DNA of 64,000 nucleotides from an uncultured Rhodospirillales bacterium (GTDB lineage: Bacteria > Pseudomonadota > Alphaproteobacteria > Acetobacterales > Acetobacteraceae). Each line of letters opens with the position of its first letter. The stretch's first letter is position 1. Shown piece by piece: positions 56,513 to 64,000 of this stretch. The position numbers were made by a program, and so were the translations under genes. The notes under the pieces were generated by a model. It saw only the letters and a list, made by a program, of their open reading frames with translations, had not been told where the DNA came from and did no database searches. The stretch spans positions 25,616-89,615 of the forward strand of contig CAIYSR010000158.1 in the NCBI GenBank assembly GCA_903928895.1. The letters are read 5' to 3'.

Positions 56513-57175
56513 TCAGCCGTCGGGGAAATCGAACCCGCCGGTGAGCATCGCCGTCGTCGTATGCGGCCCCGGCAGCCCGGTGCAGCGGAAATGCACCGGC
56601 GCCATCCGCTCCGACCCGCGGCACCACCACACCGACTGGCCCGGCCCGGGCGGCAGGCGGCTGCGCTCGGCCAGGGGATCAGGATTGGCCACCGGCCATT
56701 CGCCGTCGAGATCGAGATGCCACTGCCCCGATCGCGCGCCAGGACCGGCCGCCAGCAGCGGCGCCCCCAGCGCGGTCAACGCGGCATCGAGGTCGTCGGG
56801 ATCGGCGTCATCGTCCAGCGCGCCCAGGATCAGCCCCTCCGCGGCGCGCGACCAGTCGAGCGTGGCGGCATCGTCGCAATAGCCGGCCGCCGCGGCCGCG
56901 ATGATCGAAAACGGGAAATAGCGGCCGACCCGGTCCACGCTGGCGACCAGCACGCCCACCGCGCCGCCGGGCGCCACCAGGCCGCTGCCCAGGCTGAAAT
57001 GCCACAGCGGCGCCGTCAGCCAGGCATCCGGCCACTCCGCCTCCAGTGCCTCCCGCCCGGCCAGAACGAGACCTGCCAGCCAGTCCTCCCAGGCCTGCTG
57101 GATTCCGCCCGGGACCCGGCGGCTGATGAAATCGCCGCGGCCGGGGATTTTGCCGAAAAACCCGGGGGGCACCAT
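56513..57175 (-). CDS. tagF: T6SS accessory protein TagF
   Basis: This 220-residue protein begins with GFFGKIPGRGDFISRRVP, the TagF signature, followed by AWEDWLAGLVLAGREAL, a VGVLVASVDRVGRYFPFSI block and C-terminal WWCRGSERMAPVHFRCTGLP. TagF represses T6SS post-translationally by holding the FHA protein (in Pseudomonas and Agrobacterium), so it fits with the FHA protein at 19620. It converges on the DUF4337 gene with a 6-base gap. The 137 bases upstream hold no gene. Confidence 0.92.
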   Translation of the reverse strand: MVPPGFFGKIPGRGDFISRRVPGGIQQAWEDWLAGLVLAGREALEAEWPDAWLTAPLWHFSLGSGLVAPGGAVGVLVASVDRVGRYFPFSIIAAAAAGYCDDAATLDWSRAAEGLILGALDDDADPDDLDAALTALGAPLLAAGPGARSGQWHLDLDGEWPVANPDPLAERSRLPPGPGQSVWWCRGSERMAPVHFRCTGLPGPHTTTAMLTGGFDFPDG

Positions 57176-57312
57176 CAGCCCTGCTCCGGTGCGCGGCGGG
57201 GGCGGTCTGCGTCAGGGGCCACAACACTCTCCTTGTTCGCGCCGGCGGCGGTTGTTGCGCCATTGTCGTACATCGCGCCCCTCGCGGCAATCGCGGCCGT
57301 GCCGGGGCAGCC

Positions 57313-57939
57313 TCAACCGCCAAACAGCGTCGCCACCAGGATGCGTTTGGCCTCGCCCACCACCGCCGCCCGGCCGCCCGGATCGGCCTGCTCGAAGGCG
57401 CAGGCGAGGAGACGGTCACCGATCTCGATGGCCAGCCGCAGCCGCAGTTCGAACGCCGCGGTGATCTCCACGCCGTAGGCCTCGGTCAGGAAGCCGCGCA
57501 CCATCTCGGAGACTTCGCCCGAACCGGCATAGGCATCGCGGGTGGAGCGGCTGACATGGCGGCCGCCCCCCGGCGCGCCGAAGGCGACGGTGCGAAAATC
57601 CGGGTGCGCCGCGAGATACTCCACGAACGCATCGAGGATCGCGCCGAGAAACGCCGCCGGATCAGCGGGGAACGCCAGCATCATCCGCCCCGCCAGCGCC
57701 TCCTGGAACGTCTCCATATGGCTCAGCGCGATCGCGTCCACGATTGCCTGCTTGTCTGGGAAAAACCGATAAAGCGCGCCGACCGACACCTGGGCGGCCG
57801 CCGCAATGCCGGCCGTGGTCAGCAGCTCGACCGGCTGCCCCCCCGCCAGCAGCCCGGCCGTGGCGGCAAGAACCTTCTGCACCGTCTCCTGGCTGCGGCC
57901 CTGGACCGGCGTGCGGCGGATGGATTGGCTGGTCGACAT
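57313..57939 (-). CDS. TetR-family transcriptional regulator
   Basis: This 208-residue protein has an N-terminal helix-turn-helix: VQKVLAATAGLLAG, then TTAGIAAAAQVSVGALYRFF and PDKQAIVDAIALSHM, characteristic of TetR. The C-terminal ligand domain is unspecific. It diverges from hpnH with 64 bases between starts, so it may regulate hpnH and itself. Ligand unknown. Confidence 0.88.
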   Translation of the reverse strand: MSTSQSIRRTPVQGRSQETVQKVLAATAGLLAGGQPVELLTTAGIAAAAQVSVGALYRFFPDKQAIVDAIALSHMETFQEALAGRMMLAFPADPAAFLGAILDAFVEYLAAHPDFRTVAFGAPGGGRHVSRSTRDAYAGSGEVSEMVRGFLTEAYGVEITAAFELRLRLAIEIGDRLLACAFEQADPGGRAAVVGEAKRILVATLFGG

Positions 57940-57944
57940 GGCGG

Positions 57945-57973
57945 TTGACGTTGTCCGGCGAGATGAATAGAAC
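57945..57973 (+). promoter_or_regulatory. Candidate sigma70 promoter of hpnH
   Basis: TTGACG at 57945-57950 and TAGAAC at 57968-57973 are separated by 17 bases, 31 bases before the hpnH ATG. It is the best -35/-10 pair seen in the window and lies in the TetR-hpnH divergent gap. Confidence 0.55.
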
Positions 57974-58003
57974 GCGACGTCTCATTCGCATTTCGAGGGC
58001 GCC

Positions 58004-59155
58004 ATGTCCATTCCCCTGCATCAGGCTCTTCGCGTCGGCGCCTATGTCGTCAAGCAGCACCTCATCGGCCGCAAGCGCTATCCGCTGGTGCTGATGCTGG
58101 AGCCGCTGTTCCGCTGCAACCTCGCTTGCGCCGGCTGCGGCAAGATCGACTATCCGGCGGAAATCCTGAACCAGCGGCTGTCCGTCGCCGAGTGCCTCGA
58201 GGCGGTGGACGAGTGCGGCGCCCCGGTGGTGGTGATCGCCGGCGGCGAGCCGCTGCTGCACAAGGAGATCGACGAGGTCGTGCGCGGCATCATCGCGCGC
58301 AAGAAATACGTCATCGTCTGCACCAACGCGCTGCTGCTCGAGAAGAAGATGGAGCTGTTCAAGCCCAACAAGTTCTTCTCCTGGTCGGTCCATCTCGACG
58401 GCAACCGCGAAGACCACGACAAGTCGGTCTGCCAGGACGGCGTCTATGACCGCTGCGTCGCCGCCATCGGCAAAGCCAAGGCGGCCGGCTTCCGCACCAT
58501 CATCAACGCGACCTTGTTCAACCAGGCCGATCCCGAGCGGATGGCGCGGTTTTTCGACGATGTGATGGAGATGGGGATCGACGGGATCTCGGTCTCCCCC
58601 GGCTATGCCTACGAACGCGCGCCGGACCAGCAGCATTTCCTCAACCGCAAAGCCACCAAGGACCTCTTCCGCGGCATCTTCTCGCGCCAGAAGACGGCCA
58701 AGCGGAAATGGGAATTCAACCAGTCCGACCTCTTTCTCGACTTTCTCGCCGGCAACCAGACCTACCACTGCACCCCTTGGGGCAACCCGACGCGGACCTA
58801 TTTCGGCTGGCAGCGGCCGTGCTACCTGCTCGGCGAAGGCTACACCAAGACCTTCAAGGAATTGATGGAAACCACCGACTGGGACGCCTACGGCACCGGC
58901 AACTATGAGAAATGCGCGGATTGCATGGTCCACTCCGGCTATGAGGCGACGGCGGTGATGGATTCGGTGAAACACCCGCTGAAGGCCGCCAGGGTGGCCC
59001 TGCGCGGCCCAAAGACCGCGGGACCGATGGCCCCGGACGTCTCGATCGAGGGCCAGCGACCAGCGGAATTCGTCTTCTCGCGCCATGTCGAAAGCGCGAT
59101 GGAGAAGATCCGGCACCAGAAGAAGACCCCCGAGCCGGCCGAAGCCGCCGAATAG
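58004..59155 (+). CDS. hpnH: Adenosyl-hopene transferase HpnH (radical SAM)
   Basis: This 383-residue enzyme attaches a 5'-deoxyadenosyl group to diploptene, the first step of C35 hopanoid synthesis. The N-terminus (LHQALRVGAYVVKQHLIGRK) and RCNLACAGCGK, with Cys38, Cys42 and Cys45 as the CxxxCxxC iron-sulfur ligands, match HpnH. GGEPLLHKEI and FSWSVHLDGNREDHD belong to the radical SAM core; the C-terminal SPASM-like part carries extra Cys residues (YEKCADCMVHSGYEATA). Other hopanoid genes are not in the window. Confidence 0.95.
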   Translation: MSIPLHQALRVGAYVVKQHLIGRKRYPLVLMLEPLFRCNLACAGCGKIDYPAEILNQRLSVAECLEAVDECGAPVVVIAGGEPLLHKEIDEVVRGIIARKKYVIVCTNALLLEKKMELFKPNKFFSWSVHLDGNREDHDKSVCQDGVYDRCVAAIGKAKAAGFRTIINATLFNQADPERMARFFDDVMEMGIDGISVSPGYAYERAPDQQHFLNRKATKDLFRGIFSRQKTAKRKWEFNQSDLFLDFLAGNQTYHCTPWGNPTRTYFGWQRPCYLLGEGYTKTFKELMETTDWDAYGTGNYEKCADCMVHSGYEATAVMDSVKHPLKAARVALRGPKTAGPMAPDVSIEGQRPAEFVFSRHVESAMEKIRHQKKTPEPAEAAE

Positions 59156-59246
59156 CCCGCGGTCCATCCGCCCAGGGTTGCCAGCGCGACGGTTCGGCGC
59201 CACGTTCCCCCGGCGAATGGAGCGCGGCGGCGGAGGACAGGCGGTC

Positions 59247-59963
59247 ATGACGATGCTGGATATGGTTGTGGCCCTGGACCGTGACATCGCCCTGCTGCTG
59301 AACGGCTGGGCCACGCAAGCGAGCACCGCCAACCGCCTGATCGTGCTGATCAGCGGGAACAACGCCGTGAAAATGGCGCCGTTCCTGTTTATCGCCGCAT
59401 TCTACTGGAACGTCGCCCCGGTCGCGGCGAATCGCCGGATCGTGATCAACGGCCTGATCGGCATCTTCGTCGCCTTCTTCATCGGCCGCTTCCTGCAAGT
59501 CTCGCTGCCCTTCCGGGCACGGCCAATCCACGACCCGGCGATCGACCTGCATCTGGCGGCGGGGCTGGCCCCGGATACGCTGGGGGGATGGAGTTCGTTC
59601 CCCTCTGACCATGGTGCGATTTTCGCCGCCCTGATCGGACTCGCCTTCGCACTGTCCCGCCCGGTCGGCGTGCTGGCGACACTCCACACGCTGATCCTGG
59701 TGCTCGGCGTGCGCGTCTATATCGGCGTGCATTACCTGTCCGACGTGCTCGGTGGAATGGCCATCGGTCTGCTCACCGCGGCGATCATGCAGTGCCCCCC
59801 GGTACAGCGGCGGTTCGCCCCCGGGCTGGAGGCGTTGGAGGCGCGTTACCCGGCCCTGTTCTACGGCTGCGCGGTGGTGTTCCTGGCCGAACTGATGGAC
59901 ATGTTCGACGACGTGCGGGAATTCGCCTCGGTGGCCAAAGCCATGCTGCAAGGCAACTTCTGA
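59247..59963 (+). CDS. PAP2-family membrane phosphatase
   Basis: From ATG 59247 (GGAGGA at 59232-59237) this is a 238-residue protein with several membrane helices. The PAP2 signature runs FRARP, SSFPSDHGA and RVYIGVHYLSDVLGG, containing the catalytic His residues. A function such as undecaprenyl- or phosphatidyl-phosphate hydrolysis is likely for the family but is not specified by the sequence. The longer frame from 59085 overlaps the end of hpnH and has no membrane-protein character. It follows hpnH by 91 bases. Confidence 0.9.
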   Translation: MTMLDMVVALDRDIALLLNGWATQASTANRLIVLISGNNAVKMAPFLFIAAFYWNVAPVAANRRIVINGLIGIFVAFFIGRFLQVSLPFRARPIHDPAIDLHLAAGLAPDTLGGWSSFPSDHGAIFAALIGLAFALSRPVGVLATLHTLILVLGVRVYIGVHYLSDVLGGMAIGLLTAAIMQCPPVQRRFAPGLEALEARYPALFYGCAVVFLAELMDMFDDVREFASVAKAMLQGNF

Positions 59964-59967
59964 TCGC

Positions 59968-60480
59968 TCACCCCACCCGCAGGCTCTCGTACACCAGCAC
60001 CTCCTCGCCCTCCCGCATATATGCCTCGTGCAGCACCATCCCGATGCCCCCCAGCACCTGGCGCGAGGCGATATTGCTCGCCCGCGCCACCGCGATCACC
60101 CGAGCCAGCCCAGCCCGCTCATGGGCAAACCGCAGCGCCGCCCCGGCCGCCTCGCTCGCGTAGCCCCTCCCCTGCCCCGCCGCCGCCACGGCAAACCGCA
60201 ACGCAATCCCCCGCCCGTCCGGCCGTCCGTGCAGCCCGACATAGCCAACGAACCCCTCGCCCGCCGCCTCCCGCACCGCCCACATCCCGACCCCATGGCG
60301 GCCCCAGAACATGATGTCCTCCGCGAGATCCGCCGCACACTCCAGCGGCGAACGCACGCCCCCCAACATCACCGCATACACCAACGGATTGCCCTTCAAA
60401 GCCACCAAATCCGGCAAATCCAAATACGACACCGGCCGCATCACCAACCGACCCGTTCGCACGACCCAGGTCTGGTTCAT
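59968..60480 (-). CDS. GNAT-family N-acetyltransferase
   Basis: This 170-residue protein resembles the RimJ/RimL-like GNAT group: LVMRPVSYLDLPDLVAL, VGYVGLHGRPDGRGIALRFAV, and an acetyl-CoA-loop segment GQGRGYASEAAGAALRFA followed by VIAVARASNIASRQVLGGIGM. The substrate is unknown. It converges on the PAP2 gene and its start abuts the long inverted repeat at 60481. Confidence 0.9.
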   Translation of the reverse strand: MNQTWVVRTGRLVMRPVSYLDLPDLVALKGNPLVYAVMLGGVRSPLECAADLAEDIMFWGRHGVGMWAVREAAGEGFVGYVGLHGRPDGRGIALRFAVAAAGQGRGYASEAAGAALRFAHERAGLARVIAVARASNIASRQVLGGIGMVLHEAYMREGEEVLVYESLRVG

Positions 60481-60726
60481 GGGAGGATCGGGGGAAAGGC
60501 AAGCAAGGCGGGGGCTTTGCCCCTCGACCCCACCAGGAGCCGGGGGCCCCTGGACCCCCTTCTATTAAGGCAGTTCTTGAATTGAAGAGGGGGCCGTCCA
60601 AGCGCCATCAAGCGCTCGGTTGGCCCCCTCTTCAATTCAAGAACCTCTTCAACGGATGCGGGTCTGGGGGCTCCGAGCCCCCAGCGGGTCCAGGGCAGAG
60701 CCCTGGCCTTGCTTGCCTTTCCTCCC
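60481..60726. repeat. Composite long inverted repeat (two facing copies of an intergenic element)
   Basis: Two related arms of about 115 bp face each other. The left arm begins GGGAGGATCGGGGG, the right ends CCTTTCCTCCC. Matching elements run AAGGCAAGCAAGG, then a G/C hairpin, and end in a perfect 23-bp inverted repeat (60573-60595 against 60622-60644) around a 26-base loop. Arms diverge in the internal hairpins. It fills the gap between the GNAT and EttA genes; no ORF in it looks genuine. It resembles REP/MITE-like elements, and probably also ends transcription. Confidence 0.8.
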
Positions 60727-60747
60727 ATCGGCCCATGACCTCAGGAC

Positions 60748-62427
60748 CTAGCGTGCGAGCGGGCGGTATTTGATGCGGTGGGGTTCGGTGGCGTCGGCGC
60801 CGAGGCGGCGGCGTTTGTCTTCTTCGTAGGCTTGGAAGTTGCCTTCGAACCATTCGACGTGGCTGTCGCCTTCGAAGGCGAGGATGTGGGTGGCGAGGCG
60901 GTCGAGGAACCAGCGGTCATGGGAGATGACGACGGCGCAGCCGGCGAAGTCCATGAGGGCTTCTTCGAGGGCGCGCAGCGTGTCGACGTCGAGATCGTTG
61001 GTGGGTTCGTCGAGGAGGAGGACGTTGGATTCGGATTTGAGCATCTTGGCGAGGTGGACGCGGTTGCGTTCGCCGCCGGAGAGGATGCCGACTTTTTTCT
61101 GCTGGTCGGAGCCTTTGAAGTTGAAGGCGCCGACATAGGCGCGCGAGGCGACGGCGCGTTTGCCGAGATAGATGATGTCGGTGCCGCCGGAGATTTCTTC
61201 CCAGACCGATTTGGTGGGGTCGAGGCTGTCACGGGACTGGTCGACGTAGCCGAGTTTGACGGTTTCCCCGAGGCGGAGCGCGCCGGAGTCGGGGACGTCT
61301 TGGCCGGTGATCATGCGGAAGAGGGTGGTTTTGCCGGCGCCGTTGGGGCCGATGACGCCGATGATGCCGCCGGGGGGGAGTTTGAAGTTGAGGTTTTCGA
61401 TAAGCTCGCGATCGCCGAAGCCTTTGCAGAGGTTTTCGGCTTCGATCACGGTGCCGCCGAGGCGGGGGCCGGGGGGGATGACGATTTCGGCGACGCCCAT
61501 CTGCTGCTCCTGCGATTTCTGCAGGAGTTCCTCGTATTTCTGGATGCGGGCTTTCGACTTGGTTTGCCGCGCGCGGGGGGTGGAGGCGATCCACTCCTTT
61601 TCCTCGGCGAGCGCGCGCATGCGGGAGGTTTCTTCTTTTTCCTCCTGTTGCAGGCGCTTGGATTTCTGGTCGAGCCAGGAGGAGTAGTTGCCCTCGAACG
61701 GGAAGCCGCGGCCGCGCTCGAGTTCGAGGATCCAGTTGGTCACGTTCTCGAGGAAGTAGCGGTCATGGGTGACGACGAGGACGGTGCCGGCGAAGTTGCG
61801 CAGGGTTTTTTCGAGCCAGGCCACGGATTCGGCGTCGAGATGGTTGGTCGGTTCGTCGAGCAGCAGGATGTCGGGTTTTTCGAGGAGGAGCCGGCAGAGC
61901 GCGACGCGGCGGCGTTCGCCGCCGGAGAGTTTGGTGACGGGGCTGTCGGCGGGGGGGCAGCGCAGGGCGTCGAGCGCGATGTCGACGCGGCGGTCGAGCT
62001 CCCAGCCGTCCTGGGAATCGATGATTTCCTGGAGGTCGGCCTGTTCGGCGAGGAGGGTGTTCATTTCCTCGTCGTCCATGGGTTCGGCGAATTTGTTGGA
62101 GATTTCGTTGAAGCGGTCGAGCGCGGCCTTGAGTTCGGTGAAGGCGAGTTCGACGTTTTCGCCGACGGTCTTGTCTTCCTCGAGATGCGGCTCCTGCTGG
62201 AGGTAGCCGATCTTGATGCCTTCGGCGGCCCAGCATTCGCCGCCGTATTCGGTCTCGATGCCGGCCATGATTTTGAGCAGGGTGGATTTGCCGGCGCCGT
62301 TGACGCCGAGGACACCGATTTTGACGCCGGGGAGGAAGGAGAGAGTGATGCCTTTGAAGACCTCGCGCCCGCCGGGGAAGGCCTTGGTGAGGTCCTTCAT
62401 CACATAGACGTACTGGTAGCTGGCCAT
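60748..62427 (-). CDS. ettA: ABC-F translation factor EttA
   Basis: This 559-residue protein has two ABC ATPase domains in tandem and no membrane segments. Domain 1 shows GVNGAGKSTLLKI, LSGGERRRVALCR and LLLDEPTNHLD. Domain 2 shows GPNGAGKTTLFRM, LSGGERNRVHLAK and LLLDEPTNDLD. A charged linker (LDQKSKRLQQEEKEETSRM) lies between. Length and the start (YQYVYVMKDLTKAFPGGREVFKGITL) fit EttA, which binds the ribosomal E site and gates early elongation by the ATP/ADP ratio. Confidence 0.95.
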   Translation of the reverse strand: MASYQYVYVMKDLTKAFPGGREVFKGITLSFLPGVKIGVLGVNGAGKSTLLKIMAGIETEYGGECWAAEGIKIGYLQQEPHLEEDKTVGENVELAFTELKAALDRFNEISNKFAEPMDDEEMNTLLAEQADLQEIIDSQDGWELDRRVDIALDALRCPPADSPVTKLSGGERRRVALCRLLLEKPDILLLDEPTNHLDAESVAWLEKTLRNFAGTVLVVTHDRYFLENVTNWILELERGRGFPFEGNYSSWLDQKSKRLQQEEKEETSRMRALAEEKEWIASTPRARQTKSKARIQKYEELLQKSQEQQMGVAEIVIPPGPRLGGTVIEAENLCKGFGDRELIENLNFKLPPGGIIGVIGPNGAGKTTLFRMITGQDVPDSGALRLGETVKLGYVDQSRDSLDPTKSVWEEISGGTDIIYLGKRAVASRAYVGAFNFKGSDQQKKVGILSGGERNRVHLAKMLKSESNVLLLDEPTNDLDVDTLRALEEALMDFAGCAVVISHDRWFLDRLATHILAFEGDSHVEWFEGNFQAYEEDKRRRLGADATEPHRIKYRPLAR

Positions 62428-62494
62428 GGGATGGCTCCTGCGGGTCGGGCGTGTGTTCGGGGGGTGTTCTAAGGGCGCAGGCGCCGGGAGGCAA

Positions 62495-62821
62495 TCAGGT
62501 GGGCGGCTTGCCGGTCAGCTTCGCGAAGACCTGGCGGTCCTTGTTGTCGCGCATCAGCATGGTGAAGCCGACGATGGTATCGAGGCCGAGGCCGCGGGGG
62601 AGGCCGGTGTCTTCGTCGGGCGTGATGTCGCCGTAGGCGGCGCCCGAGACTTTTTCCCATTTGCCGGCGGGTTTTTTGGCTTCGATGTGGACCACGGTGG
62701 CTTTGAGCAGCATGCGCACGATGGCCTCCTTGGGGGCGGAGGGTTTGGTCAGGCACGGGTTGCCGGCGATGATTTGCCAGCCGTTGGCCAGCGCCCAGGT
62801 GGTGAGTTCGGCCTTGTCCAT
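62495..62821 (-). CDS. Small uncharacterised protein between ettA and groEL
   Basis: This 108-residue protein is not recognised. It begins MDKAELTTWALANGWQIIAG and contains KEAIVRMLLKATVVHIEAKK, then an acidic loop (PDEDTGLPRGLGLD). It has no signal peptide or membrane segment. It lies on the same strand as, and 55 bases after, groEL. A DNA- or protein-binding role cannot be decided. Confidence 0.8.
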   Translation of the reverse strand: MDKAELTTWALANGWQIIAGNPCLTKPSAPKEAIVRMLLKATVVHIEAKKPAGKWEKVSGAAYGDITPDEDTGLPRGLGLDTIVGFTMLMRDNKDRQVFAKLTGKPPT

Positions 62822-62876
62822 GGCGGTTGGTCCTTGGTCGCGTCCCCCGGCCGGAGCCGGGGGACGCGGTTTTGGC

Positions 62877-64000
62877 TTAGTATTCGGCGTCGGTGTTGGC
62901 GGTCTCGGCCGGACGCTCGACCTTGTCCGCGATCATCGCCTGGGTGGTGATGAGCAGGGCGCCGACGGAGGCGGCGTTTTGCAGGGCGGCACGGACGACC
63001 TTGGTGGGGTCGATGATGCCGGCCTTGACCATGTCGAGATAGGTGCCGGTCTGGGCGTCGAAGCCCCAGTTGTAGCTGTCCTTTTCGAGCACCTTGCCGG
63101 AGATCACGGCGCCGTCTTCGCCCGCGTTCTGGGCGATCTGGCGCAGCGGCGCGAGGGCGGCCTTGCGGACGATCTCGATGCCGTGCTTCTGCTCCTCGTT
63201 CTCGGCCTTGAGCTTGGCGAGCACCAGGCTGGCACGGGCCAGGGCGACGCCGCCGCCGGGGACGATGCCTTCTTCGACGGCCGCGCGGGTGGCGTGCAGC
63301 GCGTCGTCAACGCGATCCTTGCGCTCCTTCACCTCGACCTCGGTCGAGCCGCCGACGCGGATGACGGCGACGCCGCCGGCGAGCTTGGCCAGGCGTTCCT
63401 GCAGCTTCTCCTTGTCGTAGTCGGAGGTGGTTTCCTCGACCTGGGCGCGGATCTGGGTGCAGCGGGCGACGATGTCGGATTTTTTGCCGACGCCCTCGAT
63501 GACGGTGGTGTTGTCCTTGTCGATCAGGATGCGCTTGGCCTTGCCGAGCATGTCCAGCGTGACGGACTCGAGCTTGATGCCGAGGTCTTCGCTGATGACC
63601 TGGCCACCGGTGAGGATCGCGATGTCTTCGAGCATCGCCTTGCGACGATCACCGAAGCCCGGCGCCTTCACGGCCGCGACCTTGAGGCCGCCGCGCAGCT
63701 TGTTCACCACCAGGGTGGCGAGCGCCTCGCCCTCGACGTCCTCGGCGATGATCAGCAGCGGGCGGCCGGACTGGACGACGGCTTCGAGGAGGGGGAGCAG
63801 GGTTTGCAGGCCGGAGAGCTTCTTTTCGTGGATCAGGATGTAGGGCTGCTCCAGCTCGACGGTCATCTTCTCGGCGTTGGTGATGAAATACGGGCTCAGA
63901 TAGCCGCGGTCGAACTGCATCCCCTCGACCACGTCCACGGTGGTCTCGAAGCCCTTGGCCTCCTCGACGGTGATCACGCCGTCGGTGCCGACCTTCTCGA
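62877..64000 (-). CDS. groEL: Chaperonin GroEL, C-terminal part (cut by window edge)
   Basis: The frame runs off the right end of the window; about 374 residues are visible. Typical GroEL segments are [26 protein letters not shown] (split by the reader), [80 protein letters not shown] and GVIDPTKV-like [20 protein letters not shown]. The C-terminus ends in [11 protein letters not shown] rather than the usual GGM repeats, which suggests a paralogue rather than the main housekeeping copy. The groES gene is not within the window. Confidence 0.95.
   Translation of the reverse strand, partial: EKVGTDGVITVEEAKGFETTVDVVEGMQFDRGYLSPYFITNAEKMTVELEQPYILIHEKKLSGLQTLLPLLEAVVQSGRPLLIIAEDVEGEALATLVVNKLRGGLKVAAVKAPGFGDRRKAMLEDIAILTGGQVISEDLGIKLESVTLDMLGKAKRILIDKDNTTVIEGVGKKSDIVARCTQIRAQVEETTSDYDKEKLQERLAKLAGGVAVIRVGGSTEVEVKERKDRVDDALHATRAAVEEGIVPGGGVALARASLVLAKLKAENEEQKHGIEIVRKAALAPLRQIAQNAGEDGAVISGKVLEKDSYNWGFDAQTGTYLDMVKAGIIDPTKVVRAALQNAASVGALLITTQAMIADKVERPAETANTDAEY

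Noticed and set aside
60582..60773. Small ORFs inside the long inverted repeat
   Set aside because: They are open only because of the repeat's composition, appear on both strands in mirror form and lack ribosome sites.
60778..62472. 564-codon plus-strand frame opposite ettA
   Set aside because: Phe/Glu/Gly-rich reverse shadow of the two ABC domains.

Overview
The window is high-GC DNA with tightly packed genes. It carries a polyhydroxyalkanoate (PHA) locus, an HpnH-type hopanoid enzyme and alphaproteobacterial housekeeping genes. This fits an alphaproteobacterium, most likely of the Acetobacteraceae; the family assignment is inferred from gene content and the style of the intergenic repeats, not from a marker gene. 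Most of the window (about 7.0 to 57.2 kb) is one large type VI secretion system (T6SS) locus, interrupted by a two-partner secretion (TPS) operon.

Left flank, 1-6.9 kb: phaR (cut by the window edge) diverges from a small coiled-coil protein and a PHA-synthase-like alpha/beta hydrolase. These are followed by phaA, a CoA-binding/MetY fusion, a HAD hydrolase and pyrD.

T6SS block 1, 7.0-24.0 kb, mostly minus strand: a PAAR-like DUF4280 protein, two divergent Hcp proteins, a second TssC, VgrG, TssM, TssL with an OmpA domain, TssK, TssJ, an FHA protein, an orphan plus-strand gene and a TssB-TssC fusion. The FHA protein and the fusion share a thrice-repeated short motif. A plus-strand set at 24.3-27.6 kb follows: a tiny Cys-rich ORF, a PP2C phosphatase, two secreted OmpA paralogues and a membrane protein with an HExxH motif.

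TPS island, 27.7-42.8 kb, minus strand: TpsB transporter, 2674-residue TpsA exoprotein, CHAT-protease lipoprotein and transmembrane Ser/Thr kinase, closely spaced like one operon. The kinase could serve the T6SS (kinase, phosphatase and FHA protein are the usual post-translational switch), the TPS system, or both.

T6SS block 2, 43.0-57.2 kb: an acidic protein with two internal repeats, then ClpV (TssH), TssG, TssF, TssE, TagJ, Hcp, TssC and TssB. A perfect CRP-type palindrome lies upstream of tssB. TssA, a divergent DUF4337 protein and TagF follow. All thirteen core T6SS components are present; three sheath sets and three Hcp proteins are encoded; no classical effector/immunity pair is recognisable.

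Right flank, 57.3-64.0 kb: a TetR regulator divergent from hpnH, a PAP2 phosphatase, a GNAT acetyltransferase, a long composite inverted repeat, the ABC-F protein EttA, a small unknown protein and a GroEL lacking the usual Gly-Met tail and cut by the window edge. No rRNA, tRNA, CRISPR array or transposase gene was seen.
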